Assembly (NCBI GenBank): GCA_963555705.1
Contig: OY743190.1
Location: forward strand, 25,117,491-25,181,490
Length of the DNA stretch: 64,000 bases
Direction: 5' to 3'
Source: Ligustrum vulgare
Lineage: Eukaryota; Streptophyta; Magnoliopsida; Lamiales; Oleaceae
In this document: positions 11,812 to 23,087 of the stretch, one piece after another
Position numbering within the stretch: the first letter of the stretch is position 1
Layout: each line of letters starts with the position of its first letter
Made by a program: the position numbers and the translations under genes
The notes under the pieces: generated by a model
Databases searched by the model: none
Told to the model about the DNA's origin: nothing
What the model saw: only the letters and a program-made list of their open reading frames with translations

Positions 11812-12262
11812 TGATGATATGTTATTGCATTTTTCCAAAAATTATTCTCAGGGCTCGATGAGGATAGAAATGACAGTTTACTGATATCTGACGCAATAAA
11901 AGATGGCATGAGGAAAGAATATATCCATGATCATCTTTGTTGTCTACGGGAATCAATTCTGTAAGTACTCCTCTCCACCTCCTTTAACAAGGATTCAGCT
12001 TCAGAGTCGACATGATACAGTGAATATTTTGTTGTTGCTCTAATATGGCAGGAAAGATGGTGTTAATGTGAAGGGCTATTTCGTATGGTCATTGATAGAT
12101 AATTTTGAATGGTCATCTGGTTACTCAGTTCGACTTGGACTTAATTATGTGGATTTCAAAGATAAATTGTTGAAAAGATACCCTAAACACTCTGCACTAT
12201 GGTTCAAAAGTATTCTTGAGAAGAAGATTCAGAAGCCTCAATCGAAGATTTCAGATCATTAA
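7795..12262 (+). CDS. GH1 beta-glucosidase, secreted, 12 exons
   Basis: Exons as read: 7795-7956, 8071-8140, 8217-8275, 8376-8451, 8563-8640, 10308-10395, 10618-10873, 10982-11097, 11283-11494, 11591-11728, 11852-11960, 12052-12262. They total 1575 nt, or 524 residues, normal for plant family 1 glycosidases, and every phase closes. Residues 1 to about 22 are a signal peptide, so the product enters the secretory pathway (apoplast, vacuole or ER). The acid/base glutamate is E204 in TINEP and the nucleophile is E417 in YITENG, both intact. Other conserved blocks are [30 protein letters not shown] and the C-terminal NFEWSSGY aglycone/glucose-binding motif. The usual HWD is HFD here ([10 protein letters not shown]), seen in some clades. 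It probably hydrolyses a beta-glucoside of a specialised metabolite; the substrate cannot be read from sequence. Intron 5 is swollen to 1667 bp by a CACTA element. The exon-9 donor (11495) is a weak GTCAGC; using the next GT at 11530 would shift the frame and give a stop. Confidence 0.93.
8731..10075 (+). mobile_element. Non-autonomous CACTA-type transposon in beta-glucosidase intron 5
   Basis: The left end begins CACTAGAACAGAAAAGCC. The right end, reverse-complemented, begins TACTACAACAAAAATC, so the terminal C/G has mutated at the right end. The element is flanked by the 3-bp duplication TAA (8728-8730 and 10076-10078), as expected for CACTA elements. Both subterminal regions are packed with short motifs in opposite orientations (GTTGCCATT, TTGCAACA, GCTGCAAAAA), the typical transposase-binding arrays. 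At 1345 bp with no transposase frame, it is non-autonomous. Confidence 0.85.
11747..11811 (+). repeat. Compound (ATC)n(ATT)n microsatellite in beta-glucosidase intron 10
   Basis: About six ATC triplets pass directly into about fifteen ATT triplets, about 20 bp after the donor at 11729. Length variation here could alter intron 10 but not the coding frame. Confidence 0.93.
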
Positions 12263-14456
12263 ACTCAAAGAGTTCTGTCATTAACGATATTATACATATC
12301 TCTAAATAGAACTATAAACAATCAGATTCATGAAATTATACTAGTGTGTGATTTTACTGGGATCTTTGTCAAGTTGTCAGATTTTGCATTTTGATGCACT
12401 CTAGTTAATTCATCAAATATCCAGATCATAAGTCATATCTATGTTCTAATTATGTGATACGAAAGAACAACAAAATGATTTAAGGAGACATATCTTCCAC
12501 TCCAAAGCCAAGTTCGGGCCTGCAAATTCCAGCATAGAGTCACTTGAGCTTCTTTTAAACAAACTTCTGAATGTGATACATCCTGTCAAACGAACAATAT
12601 GCTTGAAGAGGTATCTTAATTGCAGTAAGCAACATCAAGAAACGAAACTAATTGAGTCAACAAAAGCAACATAGCTCTCGCACAACTTCAACATATACTG
12701 TATAGTAAAGAGATGAATCGCATTCAAAGACAAAATCGTAGTTAATATTAATAGATGTGCATTCAAATGTAACGTTTCGTGTCATCCATGCGTAACAGAA
12801 ATAAAGCAACTCGAAATCAAAGCTTGGATCAACCTTGAACTAAAATAGAATCTATGATAAGAATATACCTTCATGAACATGAAGAGTCTGAATTCTGATG
12901 TAGGATGTAGAATTCTCGTCATCACAGTTGTCCAATTGTCTAACATCTGACAGTAATCTACATAGTAAGTTAGAATCTAAAAGAAGTTGTGCTAGCAATC
13001 AAAAAGGCAACTCACTTGATCTTTTGCAATTAACCTAGTACTTATAGGTTTAAGTGAAATCCTAATTGGTTAAGATAGGGGGCTCGGACCAACCCAAGTT
13101 CGGCCCAACCAATTGGACTTGGACACTATTCCATCATCAACTCCAACTCTTAACCGCATACAAATGTATTGGTGTGAAAAATTAAAAGCAACAAATAGCA
13201 CGAGTTTGAAATGCAGATGAATCTAAATTTACCTTACAGAGTAACCAGTTTATTGTCAAGAGACTCCTGAGACTCGGGGTTGGGCAGAGATGATGGAATT
13301 ACTTGCTGCCTTAAATCGCCTCATCCATCCATTTGATCAAGGATAACTGACATGTACTTGAAGGCACACTATCAACTCGATCACAGGATTTTATAGCTGC
13401 ACAGAACAGGTAATATATCTTTGCTCAGATCCTGACAAGCATTAGAAAGCTAAGAATCTATCCAATCGCTCAAGAAATGAGGCTTCCCGTTCAAATTCCA
13501 ATGTTTCAACAGAAATTCAATCCGTAATTATGGTTAGAAACACCAATTAACAAGGAAAACAAAGTAAAATTAAATCAAGGCACTCTGGAGAATAACATGA
13601 ATCCAAAATTGTTATTCAATTGAAATTAAAGAGAAATAAGTTTCCTGCCAATAAGTAATTGCCTGATCAAGTTTGGCTTTGATACTGGGGAGTTCTCAGC
13701 AGGACCTTGTGAATGACTAGGAAGTGGTAATTCCTACAATTGTTCTCCCACACTGCTGAAGCTTAAAGAATCCTCTTGGTATGCCTCTACCCTGTTTCAT
13801 TCAGTTTCTTATAAAGCTAAATTGAGCAAAAGCATACATCATTAACTAATTCATATCCTGCCACCAAAAGTGTATTATTCGCAGTAATTCTTTAGCAAGA
13901 TTGATTACAAATCGCTATTAATACATAAAAAGTGAACAGAATGCAGAAAATACAGAAATGCACTTGGATGCCATAGATCCATCTATACAAGTGCTTCGAG
14001 GATCGATGTATTAAGCATTAAGGATGAAGATTAATAGGTTATAAAGAACTAACAGAAGTGTTGTCTGATCGAAATTAAAGTTCTCCTAAATCATTCCAAG
14101 AAAAAGCTCAAGATCATTCATCGACCACGGAGATCGATGTGTACATTTCCACGACAAGTGACATCTTACCATCAGCCTGCTTGAGGCAGCTCAGACAAAG
14201 AAGAGTCTGCTTCGATACATGTTTTGGAAATCTTGAAATTCCAAGACAATTATGTCATTTTAGTACTCTTTAGAACACAGCATTACACATTTATGAAGTA
14301 GTCATCAAATATCAACGAAGAAGAGAGAAACCTTGAACAATTTACAATAATGATAATAGGTAAATCACACTAACTTCCTAGTTCAACTGAAAAAGGGAGA
14401 TCGATGAGCTACTTGATTCCATGTTAATCTTTTGTTTCTAAAACAAATCCAATAAA
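12263..14456. other. Intergenic region, no gene recognised
   Basis: It starts with the 3' flank of the beta-glucosidase. No frame of note and no recognisable element ends appear in the 2.2 kb. Some stretches (about 13680-13800 and 14100-14220) have gene-like base composition and could be untranslated or intronic leftovers of the minus-strand kinase fragment that follows. Confidence 0.5.
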
Positions 14457-15030
14457 TTAAATAGATGAAAGATCCTCATAAACTGTCTTGATGCCTGTCC
14501 TCACGGATACAGCACGTATACAACGTTAAGCTATTCTCAGAACTAACTTCATTTCCTTATCCACTGCTGAAATTCTCATGTCAATGCGACATCAAGACAC
14601 TGATCCTCTGCCTTCTACCACCCTCAACCTAATCCAATCTGTCAAATCAAATCCTCCATCTTCGCTTGAGACTACATCCCCGGCACACTTTCCTGTAGGA
14701 AGTTCCAATAAAATCACTCCAAAAGCATAAACATCTGATTTGAAGGAGGGCACAGGCTTCTTGGATGAAGCTAATTCTGGTGCGCGATAACCCAGAGCCC
14801 CAGAATCAAGAATCTGTTCAACAGTTCCTGATTGGGGACGATGAAGACAGTAATCAGCCACACAGGCATTCAGCTAAGATCCGTCTATAGTATGTTTGCT
14901 GCTTTAACGTTCCCTGTGTGGAACAGCAAGGTCAAAATAGAGATAGTTCAGACCACGTGCAAGATCAACTGCTATTTTAAGCCTTTGGGCCCAGGGTAGG
15001 CATGGACTCTTCCATCCAGTTCAATCTGCA
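14457..15030 (-). pseudogene. Leucine-rich-repeat receptor kinase tail, GHR1/At5g10020-like, decayed
   Basis: The minus strand encodes the C-terminal half of a kinase-like domain: WAQRLKIAVDLARGLNYL, a broken HGNVKAANILL region, then VADYCLHR, GTVEQILDSGALGYRAPEL, KSDVYAFGVILLEL, DLTDWIRLRV and finally GIKTVYEDLSSI with its stop at 14457-14459. This set is distinctive of the probable-inactive LRR kinases around GHR1 and At5g10020, in which HRD is naturally HGN. Here the HGN segment (about 14880-14935) has frameshifts and stops, a further break follows RGS near 14590, and an in-frame TAA replaces a leucine codon near 14528. The extracellular LRR, membrane and N-lobe parts are absent nearby. 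It is a non-functional fragment. Confidence 0.82.
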
Positions 15031-15139
15031 GAGTGAATTTATGAAGACATAAACAAGGCAATCACTCTATGATTTTACTCCACTCTACTCTGCTGAGTAA
15101 ATAAGGTGCAAGTGCATAGATGAAAGCTAAGTTGGAGTT

Positions 15140-16180
15140 CTGTTTGTATTTTATTTTGTATATTCATTTTTGAAAATATTTTGTATTTTTTGTATTTATT
15201 TTTGTTTTCAAATTTGCTGAAAACGCGTTTGGTTTGTCATTTTTGAAAACAGTTTTTGAAAATGAAAAGCTGGAAAACACGTTCTGTTTGAAATTTTGCA
15301 GAATACTACTTAAACTATTTTTAATTAATTTGTTTGCAGAATACTACTAATTCAAACTCAAATTTCCTTTCACAATACACTGAGAATATAATTACATGCA
15401 ACACACTAATGTGAGCATTAAGAGTCTATATTAATACAGCTTGGTCAGGTTCGAGATTTGAAAAAGCTCTACTTCTATTAAAATTCAGAAAATACAAGTT
15501 CTTTCAGAACCACCAGAATCCATTTATCAGTGCATTTTTTGAAATATAATAACAAGAATTTTCACTTAATTTTTTTTTTTTTTTGTAATATTGATATTGA
15601 ATTCAATAAAACTTTATTTAAACTTAGTTCCAAGTTAGGATAATTCTCAAAAAAAAAATTATTTAAACTTAGTTCCAAGTTAGGATAATTCTAAAAAAAG
15701 TAATAAAAAAATAAAAACTTTATATTAAGCTTAATTCTAAGTTAAGATAATTTTTTTTAAAAAAAAAAATCTCAAAACGCGTTTTTCGCGTTTTGGACAT
15801 TTTTTGTCGAAATACACACAAAACGAGGTTTTGGCCGTTTTGCGTTTTGTGTACAAATTTTTTTTTTTGTTTTCCAAATGTGTTTTCGAAAATGGTAAAG
15901 AGAACGCGTTTTAGAAAATAAAAACAGAAAACGACCTCAAAACAGCAAAGAGAACAGGGGCTAAGGCTGCGTTCTTTTTGGCGTTTTCCAGCCGTTTTCC
16001 CTTTTTCATTTTCGAAAACGCGTTATCTTGCGCCGTTTTAGAAAATAATTTTCGAAAACGTTTTCAAAATTTGTAAAGAAAATGGAAAACGTGAAAATCA
16101 CGTTTTTCGCATTTTCCGAAATTTATATCTTGGAAGTGGAAAACGCGGAAAAGATCACCCTAAACAACACCCATGTGGGC
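15140..16180. repeat. Decayed DNA-transposon-like repeats rich in GTTTTC/GAAAAC
   Basis: There are dozens of short direct and inverted GAAAACGCG and CGTTTTC motifs, denser at the two sides and around 15900-16030. Two units seem to abut near 15962, where the sequence AGAGAACAGGGGC meets GGCTGCGTTCTTTTTGGCG. The pattern is typical of non-autonomous elements with subterminal repeats. No precise ends or target duplication could be set. A 30-bp segment containing ACTTAGTTCCAAGTTAGG is directly repeated at about 15620 and 15665. Confidence 0.55.
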
Positions 16181-16698
16181 AAAATAAATGAGAAGTTGGC
16201 AATACATGGTAGAAAAAGAGAGATGGCTCTTCTCTTTTGTTAGCACTCAACATGTTGCACAAAACATACAAAATAATATATAATAATAGAAAAATGCAGT
16301 GCAAAAAGCTTATTCAATATAATTAGGATGTTATCATCTAGTCCTAATGGCCTATTTTCAGTAGCGTAAAAGAAAATGTAGTTTGAACCACAAGCTTGCA
16401 TCTGTCCAAACGAGAGTACTAAGCATTCCAGGGGTAATTGAAATTTGTCCGACGTGATCAAATTATAAGCACGAATCCTATATGTATATAAATTTCTGCA
16501 CAATTTCTTGTATGGGTTCTTGTTTGTAAATTTTCTGGGCCTCTGGCCACAGCGAAGGTTTTTGTTGGTCAAAATAATAAACGAGAAAAGAAAAGGCAAG
16601 AACAAGAACAAGAACAAAGCATTTTAGAATAGCAGCCAAACTTTTATACGAACGCTAAAAGGAAAAGATCACAAACAAATGAAGATGTACCCTTGGAA
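16181..16698. other. Non-coding spacer
   Basis: No coding similarity. The 125-codon minus-strand frame at 16240-16617 has no recognisable domain and looks like chance. Confidence 0.45.
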
Positions 16699-17546
16699 GG
16701 GGGGGGGGGGGGTTACAATTACTGATTTTCCTCGACTAAATAATCAATCTTATGCAACAATCTTTGTTCTCCCTTACCATTTTCTTCAATCATCTTCACA
16801 GAGCAAATCACAACCGATAGACATAAAAACTCAAAACACAAAAAAGATACATTCTTGGGGTAAACTCTGGAAATTGCAGGAACCGTGTTATTACTGGAGT
16901 CCGAGTTTATTGCTTTCGCATGAGCAAATTCCTAGCATCGACAAAGAGAGAAGATGCCCACTGACTTGAAGAAGGCGACGGGCGGAGATGGTTTCTCTCT
17001 GGAATGGGTTGTGAGGTAATTAACTACATGTAAAACATGTTTTCCAAACGCTATCTAAGGATTTAGCATTCGTTTGATAGAAGTAAGGAAAGAGGCGTGA
17101 ATAGAGTACCCAATTTCAGAGAGAGAAGCGTGTTTCCAAGTGGGGGGGGGGGGGGGACTTTTACAATTACTGATTTTCCTCGACTTAATAATCAATCTTA
17201 TGCAACAATCTTTATTCTCCCTTACCATTTTCTTCAATCATCTTCACAGAGCAAATCACAACCGATAGACATAAAAACTCGAAACACAAAAAAGATACAT
17301 TCTTGGGGTTAACTCTAGAAATTGCAGGAACCGAGTTTATTGCTTTCGCAGGAGCAAATTCCTGGCATCGACAAAGAGAGAAGATGCCCACTGACTTGAA
17401 GAAGGCGACGGGCGGAGATGGTTTCTCTCTGGAATGGGTTGTGAGGTAATTAAGGATTTAGCATTCGTTTGATAGAAGTAAGGAAAGAGGCGTGAATAGA
17501 GTACCCAATTTCAGAGAGAGAGAGAGAAGCATGTTTCCAAGTGGGT
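16699..17546 (+). repeat. Tandem duplication with poly-G heads, two unequal copies
   Basis: Unit 1 is 16699-17141 and unit 2 is 17142-17546. Each begins with a pure G run (14 and 15 bases), followed by the same sequence starting TTACAATTACTGATTTTCC. Unit 2 lacks about 18 bp and about 35 bp present in unit 1; each gap is bounded by a 3-4 bp microrepeat (CCG and TTAA). Both units contain ATGCCCACTGACTTGAAG (16954 and 17384), followed by about 21 codons and GTAATT, which could be a duplicated first exon of an unknown gene. This is a possibility only. Confidence 0.88.
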
Positions 17547-18406
17547 AGGGGCGTGTTTGGTTATAAGTTTTTTCACACGTGGATATACCGTTGGTCCAAA
17601 TCAGTGCCATGTCGGAATTCCGTTAGACAAGTGGCAAAATCCGTCAAGTGAGTCCCTATATTTTGAACAAGTGGGGGCCAAAAATTTTAAGTGGTGGGAG
17701 GGGGGAGGTCCCCTTTCGGGATTGGAGCCCCCAATTTTTTTTTTGAATCAAAATGATTGAAACGACGATTTTGAGTGTCAAATTGGTTTCTAAAATTGGA
17801 GGTTCAGGGGTTTTCTACATATGTCATCTCCCTATCATTCTATATATATGAACATGGAAATCACAATTCATTATAGTTCCACAGAGATATTTGATTTAGT
17901 TCCTTCAATTTAACTCCATCAATGGATTATAGACTTGATTAGAAAACCAAAACTTATAATCATATGAGCATAATTCGAAATTGGAATTCTTAATCCGGGG
18001 TCAGAGGGATGCTATGCAACATCGAATTCCTCAATCAAAGTTGAGCTCCTCTCAACCGTTTTCGAACTTCCAACAAATGTGTTTGAATCCTTCTCAACTC
18101 TATTTGAACTATTCTCAACAACATTTTCTTGACGATATATTTTTATTAAATATCTCTCCATAATCTATTAATCTGGAATATCAAATATGACAATACATCA
18201 TCAATAATCAATTCTAATTCGTTTGCAAAAAACCAAAAGTTTTAAGCCAGTTTTTTATTTCATCCACCTAAATCTAATCAGAAAATTTTAACTTAAATTT
18301 CATCCAATAAATCAAAAACTAAAATACACTTCTCATCATTGTAACAAGGCTTGAACAAAATCATAAATAAATAAAAAAAGAAGTAAAATGCACTGAACTG
18401 TCTGAC
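17547..18406. other. Non-coding region
   Basis: It contains a G-rich then T-run segment (17690-17745) resembling the ends of the hAT element to the right, perhaps a decayed relative. No gene seen. Confidence 0.45.
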
Positions 18407-19097
18407 CAGTGGTGGACGCAGAAATTTTGTAGCAGGGGGGCACAGTTTTGTGGTAGTCTCACGGGGGTTCAGGGGCAGCGCCCCCGATTTTTTTTTTTTA
18501 GGAAAAGATCGAAAATAATGATAAAATTCAAATTCACAAAAGACAATGTACTAAATAATATGCAATCTCACAAATATACTAAATTATTTTCAGTAAGATC
18601 TACGTTATAATTCAAAAGAAATTGACAGATTATATTGCAGTAAACAATCAATTAATATATTCAAATTCCAATCAATTATATTCCTGTTGTGTAGATTAAA
18701 ATTAGATTTTTCGTAAATTTTGATAAAAATTGATGCGATGTGTGGTTGAAAAGTTATGGGTCCTATGAAATCTATGGTTGAAATTGATTGTTGACTTTGA
18801 CCAAGATTAAAATTTAGATTTTAATTGATACCAAAAAGAAGCTATATTTACTTAATATGTGCTACAATCTTTTACATATATTTCATTTAAAAGAATCTAT
18901 TCAATATGCATAAATTTTAATTATTCAAAGTCGAAACTTTACCTTCATTCAACTAAAAAAAAAAATTATTCAACCATTCAAAGCGTCTTTTTTGGTTTTT
19001 CATTTTTGAATTTTTCAAAAAATTAAAAAAAAAAAAAATTAAAAATGGGGGGGGGGGTCAGGTGAACCCCTAGGACCCCCCTATGGGTCCGCCACTG
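18407..19097 (+). mobile_element. Non-autonomous hAT element (691 bp)
   Basis: The left end is CAGTGGTGGACGCAG. The right end, reverse-complemented, is CAGTGGCGGACCCATAG, a common plant hAT terminus. The flanks are TGTCTGAC (18399-18406) and CGTCTGAC (19098-19105), an 8-bp target duplication with one mismatch. G-rich patches and T/A runs lie inside each end. There is no transposase frame. Confidence 0.82.
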
Positions 19098-19466
19098 CGT
19101 CTGACTGAACTCTAAGAAGCTGCACATTTCAAATTTTCAAGTACACAAAACAACACAACTACTGCACAAGAGTAACATACTAACATTTAACAAGACAAGA
19201 GGCATTATCAATTAGTTAAAACTTACTTGGAAAAATTGTTCCCCAATCTGATTTCTAGGCGAGAGGCAGACTGTCGGACTTGGTCGACTTCTCGGCATGG
19301 AGGAGCAGCGTAAGCAGGGACGGCGGCGACGGAGGCTCTACTGGACACCGAAAGTTGCCAGAGGCACCGGGCACGCACTCACAGCGGCACAGACAGGGAC
19401 GGAAGAAGTGGGGAGCCAGCAGGAGAATAGAATTGGATTTGATTTGGGTTTTGGGATGGGTCTGGA
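19098..19466. other. Non-coding segment with a GC-rich patch
   Basis: The patch at 19255-19420 is GC-rich (GACGGCGGCGACGGAGG) compared with its surroundings and open on both strands. It may be a gene leader remnant. No family recognised. Confidence 0.35.
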
Positions 19467-20100
19467 TAGGGATGGAAATAATACCACGAACCCGATACTC
19501 GATGGAGACCCGACATAAATGGGCCGGAATTACCCGACTAAATGGGTTCGTGGGTAGGGTATGGAGGTAAATTTTAAAATCCGACATGGGTATGGGTCGG
19601 GTGTGGGTTTTACTACAATACCCATACCCGACCCGCATACCCATTAATTTCCTTTAAAAATTATAGAATTTAAAACAAAAGTGATTGTTTAAAAAAAATT
19701 AAAAAATAAATAAATAATAGAACCCAAATATCTATCGATATTGTTATCGTCTAAACCTTAATATGTTTAAACTGTTGACTTTGATAACGTCTAAAAAAAT
19801 TGTTCAAATTCGCTTGTATAATTTCAACATATAACAAACTTTTTTCAACTCAAATTCAAGTGAAACTCAATATTTAACTGATTCAAGTTAATCCGGAGCA
19901 CCTATAATCTATTTATAGCCTAAAAAAATAATAAAAAATAAATAATTAGTAATGGGTTTTAAATAGGTATAGAAGCAAACCCGCCTCCGACCCGCAATTT
20001 TTAAATGGGTATATGGGTAGGGTATGGAGGTTGTAAATATTTAGTGGGTAGGGTACGGGTTTGGCAAACCCGACCCATACCCGACCCATTGTCATCACTA
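19467..20100 (+). mobile_element. Non-autonomous hAT element (634 bp) with exact 8-bp target duplication
   Basis: The left end is TAGGGATGGAAAT. The right end, reverse-complemented, is TAGTGATGACAATGGGTCGGG. The target duplication GGTCTGGA is exact at 19459-19466 and 20101-20108. The subterminal regions are filled with GGGTA, CGGGT and ACCCG motifs in inverted orientation, as in the abundant TAGGGATGGCAA-type plant hAT MITEs. The AT-rich core is non-coding. Confidence 0.9.
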
Positions 20101-20179
20101 GGTCTGGAGCTAATAAGGGCTGATTTTGGGCTTTTCAATTTTTTTTTTTTTTTTTACTCAAAGCATACTAGACTCAATT

Positions 20180-20575
20180 TTTTTTTTTAGGGGCGTTTGT
20201 ACAAATACCCATCTTTTTGTATCATAATTGAAATTTACTTTATTTTTAAAAAAACTAAAAAATACTTTTTTTTTTTTTTTTTTGAAAAATACTGTACTCT
20301 GAAGTATCATTTTGTGATACTTTACAAGTATTACAACTATTAATAATAGTTGTGTTACTTTCAATATTGGTATCATAATACGAAACTTCATCAAATTTTT
20401 ATGATACTTTGAACGAAATTGTAGTATCACAGCTTGAAACTTTATACTTTTTTATGATACTTCATCTCAAACATTAATCAAACACTTTTCGTGCACTATT
20501 ATCTACACTTTAAGTATAGTCCACGACCACCGACAACCACTACAGCCACCACGACGACTAACCCCGTTCTTTGAA
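20180..20575 (-). repeat. Dispersed repeat, inverted partner of 49596-49980
   Basis: The reverse complement matches 49.6-49.98 kb through CCACGACCACC-type, AGTATCATAA-type and GTATTTTTGCAAACG-type blocks. The family shows many TATCAT/ATGATA motifs and a poly-A/T stretch. No coding frame. Its class (LINE tail or MITE) is not clear. Confidence 0.6.
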
Positions 20576-20799
20576 TCAGATACAATGACTGGCATTGCCT
20601 CGGCTTCAACCTCCTCCTCCACTTCCGTCAGATTCTTCAACACTTGCATGCCTGTGGCAGTGGCTTGATGCCCTGAATTCTCGTTGATGCTTTTGACATT
20701 TATGGTGGAGACGATGAGGCAAACAGCTCATGGTGTTTTGATGATCGGATGGAACTGTTCTTTTGATTGTGGCATGAAATCCGATTCATAAAAGGTAGC

Positions 20800-20950
20800 C
20801 CGTAACACTCGAATTGTTTCCCTTTGAAGGGGATTTTTATCCCAACTAGCTAGACAGGTCCCCAATGATTTGAACCCTTGACCTCATGATATGAGGATCG
20901 TGAGAGCATCCCTAGTACCACTAGAATAACTCGTTAGTACAAATGAATAC
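20800..20950 (-). mobile_element. Possible tRNA-derived SINE
   Basis: On the minus strand an A-box-like TAGTGGTACTAGGG (20910-20923) is followed about 35 nt later by a B-box-like GGTTCAAATC (20867-20876). The body continues with ACCTGTCTAGCTAGTTGGG. No clear tail or target duplication, so the call is tentative. Confidence 0.42.
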
Positions 20951-21497
20951 GCGAAAAAGTTTGAACATTGCCATAAATATCTTCACATTCCATATTTCCA
21001 CTCATTTTCAAGGACTCTCTTCAAGAATTCTCCCTTTCAACAAGGTAAGTTTTCTCCTTCAACTTCTTTTCATAAACAATGCTTAGCTTCTCATTTGAGT
21101 TAAGTTTTTTCTCCTTCCAGCATGACTAGGGAATTTCTAGGAATCTCGTAACTCCTTTGACGATGTGATTATATCTCTTTAGGCAAACTTAATACCTTGT
21201 AGATTCTCATGGTTTAAGACTCCAATTTGTTTGTAGAACTTCAAATTTCTTCGTGTCGACACATAGGTAACTTTTTTTGTGGGGCCAGGCGAGCTCGCAT
21301 GCAAGCTAGCCATTCTAATGAAACGATGCATCTCGCCCATGAGCTGGACATATCATGTGCGAGCTAGGTGTATACAACAAATAGCCCAGTTCACGTGCGA
21401 GTTGGGCCTTCCTCCCCCTCTCATCATTTTTTAAGGCGTTATTTTTAGCAAAACTTAACATTTGCATGTCCCTCTTAGGTTCTAATATACAAGACTC

Positions 21498-22855
21498 GTG
21501 ATCTTTCCGAATTGGAACAAGAGGGTTATTCATCTCAACATTCAGATGATGGACTTTAAGAAGGTTCAAGTGATGAACTTTCAAGAGATCAAGAGGGGCA
21601 CTTCTGACAGAAAGTTTATTTCCTTCTCGGAAGTTACTTCCTCCATCACCGCTAGCCATCTTAAAACTATTAGGAAGCGTCATGCTATTCCAATAGTTTA
21701 TGAGATGCTTGTTCCCCGAGGGTCAAAGGCATCATGAGTTCCCCCGGGTTCATCACAGTTTTAGTTGCTCAGTTGGAATCGAGGCTTCGACTTCCTCTTC
21801 ACAATTTCTTTGTCGATATTCTAAATCTTTACAGTCTTGGTCCTTTCCAGCTCGTCCCGAATTCATAGCTCCTACTTGTCGCTTTTTACCTAGTTTGTGA
21901 GGCGTATAGCTATTTAGTTGATTTCCCGCTTGGTTTTTTATCAAGAAGAATTCTGTAGGATTCCATTACTTTTCTGCTAGTCCTGGTAAAACATTTCTAA
22001 CAAAAATACCTAAATCCCATTGAGACTGGAAGCCGGAGTTTTTCTTCGTGGGGCATAGGAATTGACGCTTTCAAATTCACTAACCCTCATATCGAGCATT
22101 TTTCCGAGTTTTTGTGTCAACGGAGGTTCAAATTCTCCGAAGTCGTTACTAAGACAACCATGGCCTTAGTGAGAATGAACTCTCCCCATAGTGTTGATTC
22201 TAGAATATATTTGGGTAAACCATGTCTTGGTATTATGTATTAAAGAGTAAGGTTATATAATTTCTTAAATGTGTTGATCCTACTTCCCCCCTCTTTCCTT
22301 TTAATTGCATTGCAGTTGAACTTATGGATAAAGTGTAGATAGTCAAGGAAATGAAGAGAATTGCTAGTGGTGGATCGAAATCCTCCTCCAATAAGTCGAC
22401 GGAAGATGCACAACGAAGTCCTCTTTTAAGGATCAAGACACCTTCGTCCACGAGTAGGGTAGGTTTGCCCCCTACTTCTCAAAACGTTGCTCCGTCAGCC
22501 GACGTTGATGGTTCTTCTAGTCACTTGGATCATTTTCGAGAAAGTTTGTCCCCGATCGGGATGTGAAATCCAATTATTCGTTGCTTGAGAATCCTGCCGT
22601 GGGTATGACTCTTCTTCAGGGTTTAGTACTGGACAGGGATAAAGAGATTATGCACAACTAGGTGGCTAAGATTGTAGTTTCTACTTTTTACCATGATTTA
22701 TCCAAGGTATGTGTAGCTTGTGCTTTTAATTTTGATGACGAATCCTTCGACATTTAATTATTCTCTCCTCTTATTCTTTGTAGGCCATTCTAGGTGTCAA
22801 CTGGATCCATAACTACTTAGTTCGTCAAACTTCCATTTTGATGAATATCGACTAG
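21498..22855 (+). pseudogene. Gypsy-associated plant gene (Transposase_28-like), decayed copy 1
   Basis: In shifting frames it encodes features of the large plant family annotated as putative gypsy-type transposase N-domain proteins: YEMLVPRGSKAS, then a conserved block with PPGF, LRLPLHNFFVDIL and LGPFQLVPNS, and later FFVG-like and GLVLDRDKEI-like motifs. Stops and frameshifts interrupt it throughout, so no single open frame covers the gene. The family name is from memory of the pattern and should be checked by profile search. The 3' part forms the left arm of the inverted repeat. Confidence 0.55.
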
Positions 22856-22875
22856 CCTGTGCACATGTTCCCTCT

Positions 22876-23087
22876 CCTTGGACTCTTCCAACTTTCCCAA
22901 CAACATGTGCACATGCTCATCGAGTTTCTTTTCATTCTCAAGTTTATTTTCCCACTCCTTGGACTCTTCCAACTTTCCCAGCAATATCTACACACGCTCA
23001 TTGAGTGTCTTTTCATTCTCAAGTTTATTTTCCCTCTCCTTGGACTTGGACTCTTCTAACTTTCCCGGCAACATCTGCACACGCTCG
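22876..23087 (-). repeat. 81-bp tandem repeat (three units) in the hairpin loop
   Basis: Units start at 22876, 22957 and 23038, each beginning CCTTGGACT, with an exact 81-bp period (27 codons). On the minus strand the units read as Glu/Lys/Leu-rich peptide (KLEES, ENKLENEK, LDERV), a coiled-coil repeat. This fits the coiled-coil region of the gene family in the arms. Confidence 0.85.

Noticed and set aside
14457..15030. Part of an intact kinase gene continuing across 12.3-14.4 kb
   Set aside because: Stops and frameshifts in the HGN region and no further exons found; a decayed fragment.
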